A DNA stretch of 64,000 bases from JAILLW01 sp045640905 (GTDB lineage Bacteria; Bacillota; Clostridia; Lachnospirales; Lachnospiraceae). This document shows, piece after piece, positions 46,013-54,541 of this stretch. The stretch is from positions 19,501 through 83,500 of the forward strand of contig JAZUFW010000043.1 of NCBI GenBank assembly GCA_045640905.1. The letters run 5' to 3'. Below the pieces are notes generated by a model, which had not been told where the DNA came from, did not search any database, and saw only the letters and a program-made list of their open reading frames with translations. Positions within the stretch are counted from its first letter, which is position 1; every line of letters starts with the position of its first letter. The translations under genes were made by a program, and so were the position numbers.

Positions 46013-47635
46013 CTAATTCACTTGTAATAAATTTTCTATTCCTAATTCAATTCCCTCAAACATAAAATGACTTAAATACTCTCTATTCGTAAATCCTACA
46101 CTATTATTTTCCCACTCTAGCAAGAGCATTCCTTTTGTTACTCTTTCAAAGTGCTCTGGTTCTATCGAATATCCCAACTTGTTTTTTACCTCGGCCAAAA
46201 CCATCATAGCTTCTATTCTGCCAATCATTGGTTCTTCAGAATCCATATCTATTCCATCTTTTGAGTTATATATATGTATAGCCAACGCGCGAAGTAAGTC
46301 TTCTATTGCATCCATTCCTATTTCTTTATTCTCATTTCTTTCGCGGTCAAACAACATGCTAAGATATGACGAAATAATATCATCCGGAATTCTTTTCTCA
46401 ACGCTTACCACCTTAGCCAAATTTTCTAACTTCAATGGAGTGTCGAATTGATTGAAAAAATCCACATTATTTTCACCTTGCTCTTTAATGATTCTAAAAT
46501 CATCTTCTGCCATACGACTTTTCAAAAATAACATTTTATCATTATAAGAAAGTGCTTTTAAAAATAATTTAAAAGCATCAGTCATTACGGGTATTGCATT
46601 TCTCGTTATTGTACGATCAGAAATATAAATATGCATTTTAGGATAGTATACTCGTAAATAACTATCAATCTCCTTAGCCACATTCCTTTGAATCATCGGA
46701 TCTAATATCTCATTATACCCATCTAATAAGAGTACAATCTGTCCATTATTCATATAGTCTTGGAGATTTTCCTTATTTAATCGGGTCATTTCAAGAACCT
46801 TGCCTATTAATGCCCCATTTTCTTGATTTAATTCGCACAATGAAACAAAAACTGGAATTTTACTTAATCCACCACTATATTTTTGAGCTAAACAATATTG
46901 AAGTCTCTTTAATGCAGTTGTCTTTCCAGTTCCAGCTTCACCTAAAAATTTTACTCCAAATGTATTTCTTCCCCAAATATGCGTATTATTGATAATGTCT
47001 TCTATTTTACAATCTACAGAATCATTAATTTCACCATACCAATGAACATTTAAATATTGTCCATGTTTTTTCTCCTCATAAGAAGATATAATGTCACGAA
47101 TATATTCTGACGGAAAATATGCAACCTGTTCCTCAGTTATAATTAATTGTTTCAATTCTGCTAATTTGATATTGGTAATTTTTAAATAATCTAATAAGAA
47201 TTTATATATAGTTGTTAACATATCTGGCACAGGCATATCGACGCATTTATGATCTTCGAGATTTCTTCGATTAGCCATTTCCTTTGTCTGTGAATCAGAA
47301 AATCCTAATGATTTTAACACTGGAAAATAACCACGCTTATCTCTTTCTATAATCTCAAGTTCTGAAGGATTTGTTAAAAATAAAATTTTCCTTGCATAAG
47401 CTTCTGTTTGATTTATTGCCTTTACTGTTTGTAACAAGCTCTTATATTCCATTTTTATAAGACTATCAATACACGATTCTACTGTATCACCTATGCCATT
47501 CAACTCATCATCTAATATTTTGTACTGCAAAATTCCAAAGAAAACATCAACCACTTCCTCAATATTTGTAATTCCTGCATCGCTAAACTCTCGCATACGA
47601 CATATTTCTTTAACAATATACTCTTTACGTGTCAT
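46013..47635 (-). CDS. HEPN-like/NACHT NTPase (STAND family)
   Basis: 540 residues. A NACHT domain is clear: Walker A FLGEAGTGKTT at residues 231-240 and Walker B IVLLLDGYNEI at 300-310, followed by SDRTITRNA (sensor region). Upstream, NRRNLEDH places R124 and H129 as R-N-x3-H inside a helical segment, the RNase motif of HEPN domains. The C-terminus is short (about 200 residues) and lacks the usual long repeat sensor, which may be supplied by the 743-residue partner. A strong AGGAG site precedes the ATG. STAND NTPases of this kind act in anti-phage defence; that is inference here. Confidence 0.75.
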   Translation of the reverse strand: MTRKEYIVKEICRMREFSDAGITNIEEVVDVFFGILQYKILDDELNGIGDTVESCIDSLIKMEYKSLLQTVKAINQTEAYARKILFLTNPSELEIIERDKRGYFPVLKSLGFSDSQTKEMANRRNLEDHKCVDMPVPDMLTTIYKFLLDYLKITNIKLAELKQLIITEEQVAYFPSEYIRDIISSYEEKKHGQYLNVHWYGEINDSVDCKIEDIINNTHIWGRNTFGVKFLGEAGTGKTTALKRLQYCLAQKYSGGLSKIPVFVSLCELNQENGALIGKVLEMTRLNKENLQDYMNNGQIVLLLDGYNEILDPMIQRNVAKEIDSYLRVYYPKMHIYISDRTITRNAIPVMTDAFKLFLKALSYNDKMLFLKSRMAEDDFRIIKEQGENNVDFFNQFDTPLKLENLAKVVSVEKRIPDDIISSYLSMLFDRERNENKEIGMDAIEDLLRALAIHIYNSKDGIDMDSEEPMIGRIEAMMVLAEVKNKLGYSIEPEHFERVTKGMLLLEWENNSVGFTNREYLSHFMFEGIELGIENLLQVN

Positions 47636-47677
47636 TATATTTTTCTCCTATCTCAAAATTGTAGTAATGGATACGCT

Positions 47678-49063
47678 CTACATTACATTCCAATAACCTC
47701 GCTTATTGGCCCCCACACGCTCTATATATCCATTTTTCTTAAGGAATGCTATGTTATTTTGAATTGCGGTTCTTCCCACTCCAACCTTAACCTCAAGCTG
47801 CGGTTGCGTAATGTCCGGATTGTCTCTTATTAATTCCAAAATCTTTTCCTGGGTGGAATTCAACTTTATTTTATCTGTCGGTTTATATGCCACTTTATCC
47901 ACCACTTTTTCACCCACGAATGCAAATGGCAATGTGACCGCAATTGAATTTTCCCTTAAATCAATAGCATCAACTCCATAAACCTCTGTTATCTTCGGAA
48001 CTCCTCTACCAGATCTTTCGCTTATATGAAGCTGTAGAAAGATATCTGACAACTTCTGATTAACTGGAACGGATTCACCTGCAAAGAAGCCCTCCACAGT
48101 TTGTCCTGGTGCAAGATAACCTCTTGAAAGAATTTCAAGCCTATTACTGTACACCGTAATCATTGGCGCATTTCCATCCACCCACTTATTATGGACAAAT
48201 GAATTAATTACAGCTTCTCTATATGCATCGGCATCAAAGAGATTAACATCTTCTCTAGTCATCCTGCGATTCTTTTCATCCGCTTGAACGATATTTATTA
48301 CATCACCATAATCCAAAATTTTTTCAAGAGCCAACAATATACACGTGTTTCCAAATTCTTTAACAGAGAATAACGGCGAACCTTTTGTTTCACCCTTGAA
48401 AATCGAAACACGAATCGGAATATGACAATCATCTGAGAGTAACTGTGCTAAAAGATTATATTTACCATCTTTTGTCAGTAATCCCAGATTCTTCTTGAAA
48501 TTCTCTTGTTTAAGAGTAATTCCGCGCCCAGCATAGAATGTAAATAATTTCTCAAAAGAAAGCTCCTGATATTCAGATTCCGTATTTTCAACTGATGGTA
48601 AGCCGTTTTTCAAAACGTCAAATAAAAGTGCCTCTCTTTCAGGATATTTTGCAACACTTTCCTTGCTTGATCCAATACGGATATATCGTGTTCCATCAAA
48701 TGCGGTTGGAACCTTTACAGCCGCAGAAATTTCCAACACAACAATTCGCTTTCCTTCAATCTCAATATCCCTAAAAACAAATCCAATGCTGGGAGATACC
48801 TGTCTTGCCAAATAATGCTGAAATGGCTCTTTTTTGTAATCTATCTGATAGTCAATGTCTGTGCCGACTATTTCATGTGTTCCGTTCCGAATTCCCCATA
48901 CCAAATATGCATACTCCTTACCACGCAAAGTAGCTGCATTCGACAGGCAAGATATGTAAGCACCTATTTCATATGGTTCAAACCAGTTTTCTTTGAATTC
49001 ATACCATTCTTCTTCATTTTTTCTTTTTATCAAAGATTTCACTAAAGAAATATATTTTTCCAT
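47678..49063 (-). CDS. Schlafen/AlbA_2-type ATP-binding regulator
   Basis: 461 residues. An AlbA_2 domain occupies residues 15-140 (ESYEFKENW-type start WYEFKENWFEPYEIG, YIRIGSSKESVAKYP). A GHKL-like ATPase region with INSFVHNKWVDGNAP and GRGVPKI spans 280-370. A winged helix-turn-helix (NPDITQPQLEVKVGVGRTAIQNNIAFLKKNGYIER, split in text as residues 415-455) closes it. This layout is that of HATPase_c_4 transcriptional regulators. Six 12-bp repeats in its promoter suggest it controls itself and probably the genes downstream. Confidence 0.82.
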   Translation of the reverse strand: MEKYISLVKSLIKRKNEEEWYEFKENWFEPYEIGAYISCLSNAATLRGKEYAYLVWGIRNGTHEIVGTDIDYQIDYKKEPFQHYLARQVSPSIGFVFRDIEIEGKRIVVLEISAAVKVPTAFDGTRYIRIGSSKESVAKYPEREALLFDVLKNGLPSVENTESEYQELSFEKLFTFYAGRGITLKQENFKKNLGLLTKDGKYNLLAQLLSDDCHIPIRVSIFKGETKGSPLFSVKEFGNTCILLALEKILDYGDVINIVQADEKNRRMTREDVNLFDADAYREAVINSFVHNKWVDGNAPMITVYSNRLEILSRGYLAPGQTVEGFFAGESVPVNQKLSDIFLQLHISERSGRGVPKITEVYGVDAIDLRENSIAVTLPFAFVGEKVVDKVAYKPTDKIKLNSTQEKILELIRDNPDITQPQLEVKVGVGRTAIQNNIAFLKKNGYIERVGANKRGYWNVM

Positions 49064-49074
49064 CTATATCCTCA

Positions 49075-49158
49075 TTTATATGCCACTTTATACACCATTT
49101 TATCTGCCACTTTATATGCCACATTATAGCACAGGTGGCAGATAAAGTGGTAGATAAA
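49075..49158 (-). promoter_or_regulatory. 12-bp iteron operator upstream of Schlafen-type gene
   Basis: Four direct units on the plus strand: TTTATATGCCAC (49075-49086), TTTATACACCAT (49087-49098), TTTATCTGCCAC (49099-49110), TTTATATGCCAC (49111-49122). After a 12-bp gap (49123-49134) come two inverted units, GTGGCAGATAAA (49135-49146) and GTGGTAGATAAA (49147-49158). All share the same 12-bp phase. Probably the binding site of the winged-helix protein encoded next. Confidence 0.8.
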
Positions 49159-49179
49159 TTTTTTGAAATTTAAAATCAA

Positions 49180-49221
49180 AAAGTCCCCTACTGCTACCCA
49201 TTAACGAGTAACAGTAGGGGA
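49180..49221 (-). terminator. terminator after truncated relaxase
   Basis: TCCCCTACTG (49184-49193) pairs with CAGTAGGGGA (49212-49221), extended by three more pairs past one mismatch. CTTTTTG follows on the minus strand. Confidence 0.85.
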
Positions 49222-49233
49222 TGTCCATAATGA

Positions 49234-50376
49234 TTATATTGCTATATCATGTTTTTTCTTTGGTATTACTTCAATGTTCTTTGACCTTTCTTTTGAAGCA
49301 TCAACTATTTTCTGCTTCTCCAACATTTTCTCATGAACACTCTTAGGTCTGATAAACTCCGCAAAAGCTTCAAGCAATCCCTTGGCTCCCAGGAAGCTAT
49401 CATACTTCTTCAGCTTATCCTTCAAGGTTTTGATTTGTTCCAATGCTTTGTCAAGGGAACTCCGCTTCGCTGACAGATTTCGGTTATATTCCTTACTAAG
49501 ATTTTCAAATGTACCAGCTACACGATATCTGGCAATCATTTTTTCAAATACTTTTTCAGGAATCTTCACCATAGACTCGCCGCCGAACAGCTGTGGTACC
49601 TTAGAAACCTGATCTCGTATTTCTTTAATTTCCTTTTCAACGGGCTTACCTGCAGCAAAAATTTTATCCATATCCGCAGTTTTACTCTGAACCTTTTTCT
49701 CTGCTTCAGCAAGCTGGGTATTGATTTCTTCAAGAGCCACCTTCTGCTCTTCAATTTCATCCTGGCCTACTTCAATCTGGTCACCTACAGAAGCAAGCAC
49801 AGCCTCTATTTCAATCTTCTCAGCCTGAAGAATTTCAACCTCTGCCTCAGCAGCTTCCTTTTCTCTCATGGCCTGTTTATATTCAGGAATGGAATAACTG
49901 TCACGGTCCTCACCAAGAACTTCAATTTCAATCTCATGTTCTCGGCACAGTTCCATCAGATACGCTCGCTCCCGTTCCTGCCAGTGCATTGTTTCCGTTT
50001 CAGTCTTGCTAACTGCTGGTGCAATACCCTGTTCCTGGAATGCTTTAGTAAGACTATTACGAGCCTTCATTCCCATCTTATATCCATGTGCTATCGGAAT
50101 ATAATCAAGGTGCAAATGTGGTATTGCCTCATCCATATGAAGCACCGCATTAAACAGATACAAATTAGGATTACGTTCCTGGAATGTTCTTGCATATTCA
50201 TCAAGAACTGCCTGAGCCTTAGATGCATCAACTGAAATTGTACCATCCTCGGCTACCACTCCAGTATCCGACATTTTTCCAATTTGTACAACATTTTCAT
50301 AGAAAGTTTTTTCATTATTTCCGGAGTGCTTTATCTTGGATAAATAATCATCAATCTTACGATCACTCCCACTCAT
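49234..50376 (-). pseudogene. MobV/Pre-type relaxase, 5' end missing
   Basis: About 380 residues remain. NAVLHMDEAIPHLHLDYIPIA holds the HxDE-PHxH catalytic metal motif of MobV plasmid-mobilisation relaxases, followed by a long coiled coil (residues 190-330) typical of the family. The N-terminus, which carries the first His/Arg motif and the DNA-binding start, is gone. The remaining frame begins near MSGSDRKIDDYL, inside the end of the AraC gene. It is probably inactive. It marks island 1 as the remains of a mobilisable element. Confidence 0.75.
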
Positions 50377-51298
50377 TCTCACTGAAATAATGTGAAATAA
50401 TCTGATAGCCGGATACTTCCTTTCGGTATTCCAGCGGAGAAACATTCATTGTTTTTCTAAAGGTCTCACTGAAATAGCTGGCTCCCGAGAATCCGGTTTC
50501 ATAACAGATTTCTGTGACAGTCATGTCAGTTTCCTGCAAAAGTTTTATGCTCTTTTGTATTCTGTAATCCTTTAAAAATTCACCCGGCGTCTTATTTACA
50601 TACATATTGAATATCGATGTTCCCATCGTCTTTCCGACGCCACCGGCAGAGCAAATATCATTAAGCGATATTTTTTCTTTGTAATGCTCATGTATATACG
50701 CAATCATATCCTTCAAAATAACCAAATGATGATTTGAAGGAGTGTTGTCTTCTTCTTTCTTTAAGGTCATTCTGGGAAACAGATTTTCCCAAATATCGAA
50801 ATACAGCTTAACTATCTCAAGCTCACGGTCGCCCTTTTCACTGGCTTCATGCATTTTGGCCAGGTCATCGCATATTGTTTTGCCCCAGTCATCCTTTACA
50901 TTAAGCAATAAATAAGGAACTGATCTGTTCTTAATTACCGGTTCAATGAACTTTTTATCAATATATTCCGAAGTAGTCAAAAGCATCGGGTGGAGAATGA
51001 TGCAGTAAGAAACACTCGGCGCGCCCTCGTCCGTCAGGCATACATGAAGGCGTCTGGAATTGACTACCACGCCTTCTCCGGCATGAAGTATCAGTATTTC
51101 TCCTTCTATCATGTATCTAAGGGAGCCTTCGACCACATACACAAATTCAACTTCGTCATGCCAGTGATCGGTTATTGCGAAGCTTTGATTTCTCTTTAAA
51201 TTATTCTTTCTGATAAACGCAAAAAACTCAGGTATATCGAAACGAAATACCTGAGATTTGTCCTCTCTGATACCGAATGAGTTTGCACCCTTTGCCAT
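50363..51298 (-). CDS. AraC family transcriptional regulator (fused at its 3' end to element DNA)
   Basis: About 311 residues from the ATG at 51298 (GGGAGAAGTTGT upstream), not the longer open frame. A cupin sensor domain (DHWHDEVEFVYVVEGSLRYMIEG, residues 40-100) precedes a C-terminal AraC pair: EKISLNDICSAGGVGKTMG and MTVTEICYETGFSGASYFSETFRK. After SPLEYRKEVS the sequence runs into the relaxase frame and stops at SENEWE, so a few native residues are probably replaced. DNA-binding helices are intact. The ligand is unknown. Confidence 0.85.
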   Translation of the reverse strand: MAKGANSFGIREDKSQVFRFDIPEFFAFIRKNNLKRNQSFAITDHWHDEVEFVYVVEGSLRYMIEGEILILHAGEGVVVNSRRLHVCLTDEGAPSVSYCIILHPMLLTTSEYIDKKFIEPVIKNRSVPYLLLNVKDDWGKTICDDLAKMHEASEKGDRELEIVKLYFDIWENLFPRMTLKKEEDNTPSNHHLVILKDMIAYIHEHYKEKISLNDICSAGGVGKTMGTSIFNMYVNKTPGEFLKDYRIQKSIKLLQETDMTVTEICYETGFSGASYFSETFRKTMNVSPLEYRKEVSGYQIISHYFSENEWE

Positions 51299-51317
51299 AC
51301 AACTTCTCCCGAATACG

Positions 51318-52013
51318 TCAGTTTCTGACTTCCTCCAGATAATAAACGCAATCAAGCTTGCTTAATTCGTTCATTACCTGAGAATGAAGAATCTGCTTTT
51401 TCAAATCAATTTCCAGCATTATTACTATGTCACAGTTCTTGCTGACTTTTTCTCTCTTTTTCTCCATCGTAATGATGCCGTAATCTTTTTTATGTATATA
51501 TTCAATCAGTTCTTCTATCTTTTTATCTTTTTCAATCTCGATATACAAAGAAATCTCTTTGTTATGAGCTGCAATGTATCTGCTGATTTTGCTTAAGAAG
51601 CCTGTGGTTAACAATATCAGTACAAAAGATATCGAGCCAAGCCAAATCATTCCGCTGCCGAGTGCGATTCCCAGGCACGACGTAGTCCACAACGTTGCCG
51701 CCGTAGTCAAACCCTTGACCGTATTTTTATGCGTTACTATGATGGTTCCGACTCCCAGAAAACCTATGCCGGATACTATTCCGGCAGGAATTCTGCTGGT
51801 ATCGGCACTCCCCGTTATATCAAAAAGATAGAGATTGACTATCGTTCCCAGTGCAGAGCCCAGGCATACCAATGTAAAGGTTCTGAATCCCGCAGAATGA
51901 CCTCTCGATTCACGCTCCAAGCCGATGATTCCTCCGAACAAAGTCGCAAGAACCAATCTTAATACCAATGAAAAAGCGTTAGCGTCGTGTAAAGATGTAA
52001 TAACATCAGCCAT
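51318..52013 (-). CDS. MgtC/SapB family membrane protein
   Basis: 231 residues. LVLATLFGGIIGLERESRGHSAGFRTFTLVCLGSA-type start (residues 18-55) is the MgtC signature, with four or five membrane segments to residue 140. A soluble tail with an ACT-like pattern (KDYGIITMEKKREKVSKNCDIV) follows. MgtC proteins affect magnesium homeostasis and ATP synthase in other bacteria. It is 19 bp upstream of the AraC gene on the same strand. Confidence 0.9.
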   Translation of the reverse strand: MADVITSLHDANAFSLVLRLVLATLFGGIIGLERESRGHSAGFRTFTLVCLGSALGTIVNLYLFDITGSADTSRIPAGIVSGIGFLGVGTIIVTHKNTVKGLTTAATLWTTSCLGIALGSGMIWLGSISFVLILLTTGFLSKISRYIAAHNKEISLYIEIEKDKKIEELIEYIHKKDYGIITMEKKREKVSKNCDIVIMLEIDLKKQILHSQVMNELSKLDCVYYLEEVRN

Positions 52014-52089
52014 ATCTTCCGAACTCCTGTCTGAGTAATCAACCGTAAATGGTAGTTTTAGTATATCACATCAGGCACATTATAGATAC

Positions 52090-52854
52090 TTAAACTCTGT
52101 TAATCTCAACTCCGCCAAATTTGTTGTCTCCGATTATCGTTACGGTAACATTGGATTCTCCGGTCCATTCGCTCGAATATCCCTTTTCGTCAACGGCACC
52201 CATTGATGATCTCATCCTGTTAATTATCTTCCACTCCTTGGGAATATAAAGGCTCACACCGGCAAAGCTTGAATGAATTTCAATAGTAGCCTGTCCCGAA
52301 GGAACGGCTACCTTATCAAAATAGACTTCCATGGCTCCGAACGAGCATTCAAGATCTGCGTAGTTAAAATTATCGGAATGAACATATTTTGAAACTGCGC
52401 CGAAACGTATTCTCTCAAAGATTCTCTCACCTTCAACCGTCTCAACAGGATACTGTTTTACTTCTCCATTGTTATCACCGCAGCAACCGCCATGGGATTC
52501 GAATGCCGCATGATTTTCATGTCGTTTGTGCTTTGATCCGAATATCATGTCCAAAGCTATTGTTCCCAGCAAAGCTACCAAAAGCAGCGTCCAGGGAACA
52601 AGCTGCTCAATATGCAACTGTTTGTTGAATACTATACCCAAAAATGCCAGCGAAAACAGTATGCCTCCGAAATTGAAATCAATCAGGCTCTCGATAAGCG
52701 TAGCGGCAAATGCCAATCCCAAAAGAATCTGCCATACGGAAAAATCCGGTAAAAATCCAAGTATCGGGCTTCCCAATTTATTCATCAGCAAACCTACTGC
52801 CAACAACAATAATATAATTCCCCAAAAGACTCTCGAAAATGTTGTTTTTTTCAT
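52090..52854 (-). CDS. LiaF-like membrane protein
   Basis: 254 residues from the ATG at 52854 with AGGAGG upstream; the longer frame overlaps the LytTR gene and is unlikely. Four hydrophobic segments lie in residues 5-110 and a histidine/cysteine patch (HGGCCGDN) follows. The C-terminal beta domain (LECSFGAMEVYFDKVAVPSGQ, VSLYIPKEWK) is the LiaF-like repeat found with envelope-stress systems. It is translated just after the LytTR gene, 10 bp away, and is probably controlled by it. Confidence 0.82.
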   Translation of the reverse strand: MKKTTFSRVFWGIILLLLAVGLLMNKLGSPILGFLPDFSVWQILLGLAFAATLIESLIDFNFGGILFSLAFLGIVFNKQLHIEQLVPWTLLLVALLGTIALDMIFGSKHKRHENHAAFESHGGCCGDNNGEVKQYPVETVEGERIFERIRFGAVSKYVHSDNFNYADLECSFGAMEVYFDKVAVPSGQATIEIHSSFAGVSLYIPKEWKIINRMRSSMGAVDEKGYSSEWTGESNVTVTIIGDNKFGGVEINRV

Positions 52855-52864
52855 TTTTATCCTC

Positions 52865-53323
52865 CTACTTACCCTCTCCGGGTGAAAGTTTCTCTTTAAG
52901 CAATCTGTAATATGACCTGGAAACAAATACCGACTTGTTGCTTCCCGCAAACTCTACCTTACTGGATGCCGTCAGGTTCTTCACTATTGAATATACCTTG
53001 CCGGAATTCAGTATTGCCGATTTCGATATCCTGACAAACTGTCTCGGAAGAATATCTTCGAGTTCGTAGAGTTTGTATTTGACCGAAAATTCATCATTAC
53101 AGGTATGGGCCCAAACCTGATCATCCGATGTTTCAAAAAACAGGATTTTATCAATCGGCAGATAATATTCGGTTTCATTTTTGTAAAATACTATTTTGCT
53201 CTTTTCGTTTTCCGACCTAAGAAGAAGGCTCTGCAGTGCCACTACCGATTCATCGATTTCGGGGCACTTAATCACCACCTCTTTTTCATCCAGGTTCGGA
53301 TCAACATCAATTCGTATTTTCAT
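52865..53323 (-). CDS. LytTR-domain DNA-binding protein
   Basis: 152 residues. LPIDKILFFETSDDQVWAHT and FVRISKSAILNSGKVYSI are LytTR-domain strands and recognition helix (residues 55-150), preceded by a short N-terminus with no receiver domain. Such stand-alone LytTR proteins pair with LiaF-like or DUF3021 membrane proteins, as the next gene shows. It probably regulates its own operon. An AAAGGAAAATTT site precedes the ATG. Confidence 0.88.
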   Translation of the reverse strand: MKIRIDVDPNLDEKEVVIKCPEIDESVVALQSLLLRSENEKSKIVFYKNETEYYLPIDKILFFETSDDQVWAHTCNDEFSVKYKLYELEDILPRQFVRISKSAILNSGKVYSIVKNLTASSKVEFAGSNKSVFVSRSYYRLLKEKLSPGEGK

Positions 53324-53374
53324 AAATTTTCCTTTGTTAGTTGTCTATGTTTTGAATTATATACACTATCATAA

Positions 53375-53403
53375 AAAAGAAAACCTCTTTTAGGCAAGAG
53401 GTT
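53375..53403 (-). terminator. second terminator for minus-strand transcripts from island 2
   Basis: AACCTCTT (53382-53389) pairs with AAGAGGTT (53396-53403). TTTTCTTTTTT follows on the minus strand. It lies just outside the stem at 53432-53456, giving two tandem stops before the LytTR promoter. Confidence 0.8.
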
Positions 53404-53421
53404 AATATCGCAGGGTAAGAG

Positions 53422-53456
53422 GTAAAAATTAGCCCTTAAGATTATTTCTTAAGGGC
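53422..53456 (-). terminator. first terminator at island 2 edge
   Basis: GCCCTTAAG (53432-53440) pairs with CTTAAGGGC (53448-53456) and is followed by TAATTTTT on the minus strand. The stem covers the stop codon of the 71-codon fragment. Confidence 0.8.
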
Positions 53457-53657
53457 ATTGGGATTGGAAAATGGCGCATCCACTTTAATGCCTCTTTTCC
53501 ATAGTTCATCGCAAGACAAAGCTAGGTCATCATTTGATAAATTTCCATCATAGCGAGCCTTATCTATACCATCTGCAATATACTCCATCAATTCAGACAA
53601 AAAATCATGCCCTATCTCAAAGCATGTTTTATCAAAGTTTATATCTCCTAATAGCAT
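53442..53657 (-). pseudogene. truncated copy of the 225-residue unknown gene
   Basis: 71 codons. The first 40 residues (MLLGDINFDKTCFEIGHDFL onward) are nearly identical to residues 28-67 of the gene at 54542-55219, then the sequence diverges and ends PFSNPNALKK. Upstream, homology continues in frame (YPIDLDVVDE) until a TGA near 53714. It is therefore a partial duplicate with lost 5' end and a different 3' end. Whether it is still expressed is unclear. Confidence 0.6.
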
Positions 53658-53687
53658 TTCATCTACAACATCTAAATCAATTGGGTA
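53541..53687. repeat. 147-bp direct repeat, copy 1
   Basis: Matches 55022-55168 over its whole length with three mismatches seen by eye. It lies in the truncated gene copy. Confidence 0.9.
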
Positions 53688-53735
53688 GAAATTATGATAT
53701 ATAACAAATCATTCGTCAATAAACCAGTAGATTAA

Positions 53736-54143
53736 TTAATCCATAGGCATATAAATGCCTATATGATTCCAATAATCAATAATATTATCAAATCCATTCT
53801 TCTTAGCGTCATCCTCGTTATAAACCAGTCCGCACTTTGAACAGTATATTCTGACAATTGGTCCAGAGTTCTGATACACTATATCATCACAACTAGTACG
53901 ACATGAGGGACAATTTGCTTTGATTAATTTATATCTACAATGAAGCCCACGAACAAAAAATGAACTATCATCCATTCTTACTAAAACTTTATCGAAGAAA
54001 TGTCCAAGCAAATCCAATTGCGATATATTTGGATTTTCATGTTTATAATTCATAAATTCTTTGTAATTGATATTGAAAGCCTTACAGAAATCACTATAAG
54101 AATGATATTCAATATCGTTTACTTTGATAATAAATTTATTCAT
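53736..54143 (-). CDS. unknown protein with zinc ribbon
   Basis: 135 residues, family not recognised. CPSC near residue 77 and CSKC near 100 form a zinc ribbon (IKANCPSCRTSCDD, RIYCSKCGLVYNE). The N-terminus (FCKAFNINYKEFMNYKHENP) resembles a helix-turn-helix, perhaps for DNA or RNA binding. It lies in a run of small minus-strand genes of island 2, 12 bp from its upstream neighbour. Confidence 0.6.
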   Translation of the reverse strand: MNKFIIKVNDIEYHSYSDFCKAFNINYKEFMNYKHENPNISQLDLLGHFFDKVLVRMDDSSFFVRGLHCRYKLIKANCPSCRTSCDDIVYQNSGPIVRIYCSKCGLVYNEDDAKKNGFDNIIDYWNHIGIYMPMD

Positions 54144-54155
54144 CTATATTTCCAC

Positions 54156-54536
54156 CTATTCAGCTTCCTGTATTATTAATTCAATCGGCACACATGCATT
54201 TTTAACAAATTCAGTAATATACTCTATTTCACTTTGTACTCTCTCACAATTAAATTTTTCTAGCCTATACCAGCCATCACTGTATGTGAATTTGTACTCA
54301 ATCATACATCCATTCTTTTCACGTAACCTTTTCGTAAGTAGTGTACGCATTCCTAAAAAATCTTTTTTATCTATATTGTTTTCTCTAAGTAGACTTTCAT
54401 ATTCTTCATCTCCCAATCTCTCTGCAACTGTTTTATTCTGTATTGTTTCAAGCATAGGAACTGGAATTCCTACATTATCATCTTTCGGTTTAAATTTAAC
54501 TCCTACCACATTATTTATTAGACAATTCATAAGCAT
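54156..54536 (-). CDS. small unknown protein
   Basis: 126 residues, not recognised. A charged, mixed alpha/beta sequence (LGDEEYESLLRENNIDKKDFLG, EYKFTYSDGWYRLEKFNCERV). No signal peptide, membrane segment or catalytic motif. It is 5 bp downstream of the 225-residue gene. Size and setting recall immunity-type genes of toxin islands, but no toxin is nearby, so this is only a possibility. Confidence 0.5.
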   Translation of the reverse strand: MLMNCLINNVVGVKFKPKDDNVGIPVPMLETIQNKTVAERLGDEEYESLLRENNIDKKDFLGMRTLLTKRLREKNGCMIEYKFTYSDGWYRLEKFNCERVQSEIEYITEFVKNACVPIELIIQEAE

Positions 54537-54541
54537 CCCCC

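Noticed and set aside
52855..52950. Longer start of the LiaF-like gene
   Set aside because: It overlaps the LytTR coding end, and the ATG at 52854 has an ideal AGGAGG site.
53442..54536. Toxin-immunity cassette
   Set aside because: Small acidic genes and a duplication suggest it, but no toxin or toxin domain is present in the window, so no call was made.
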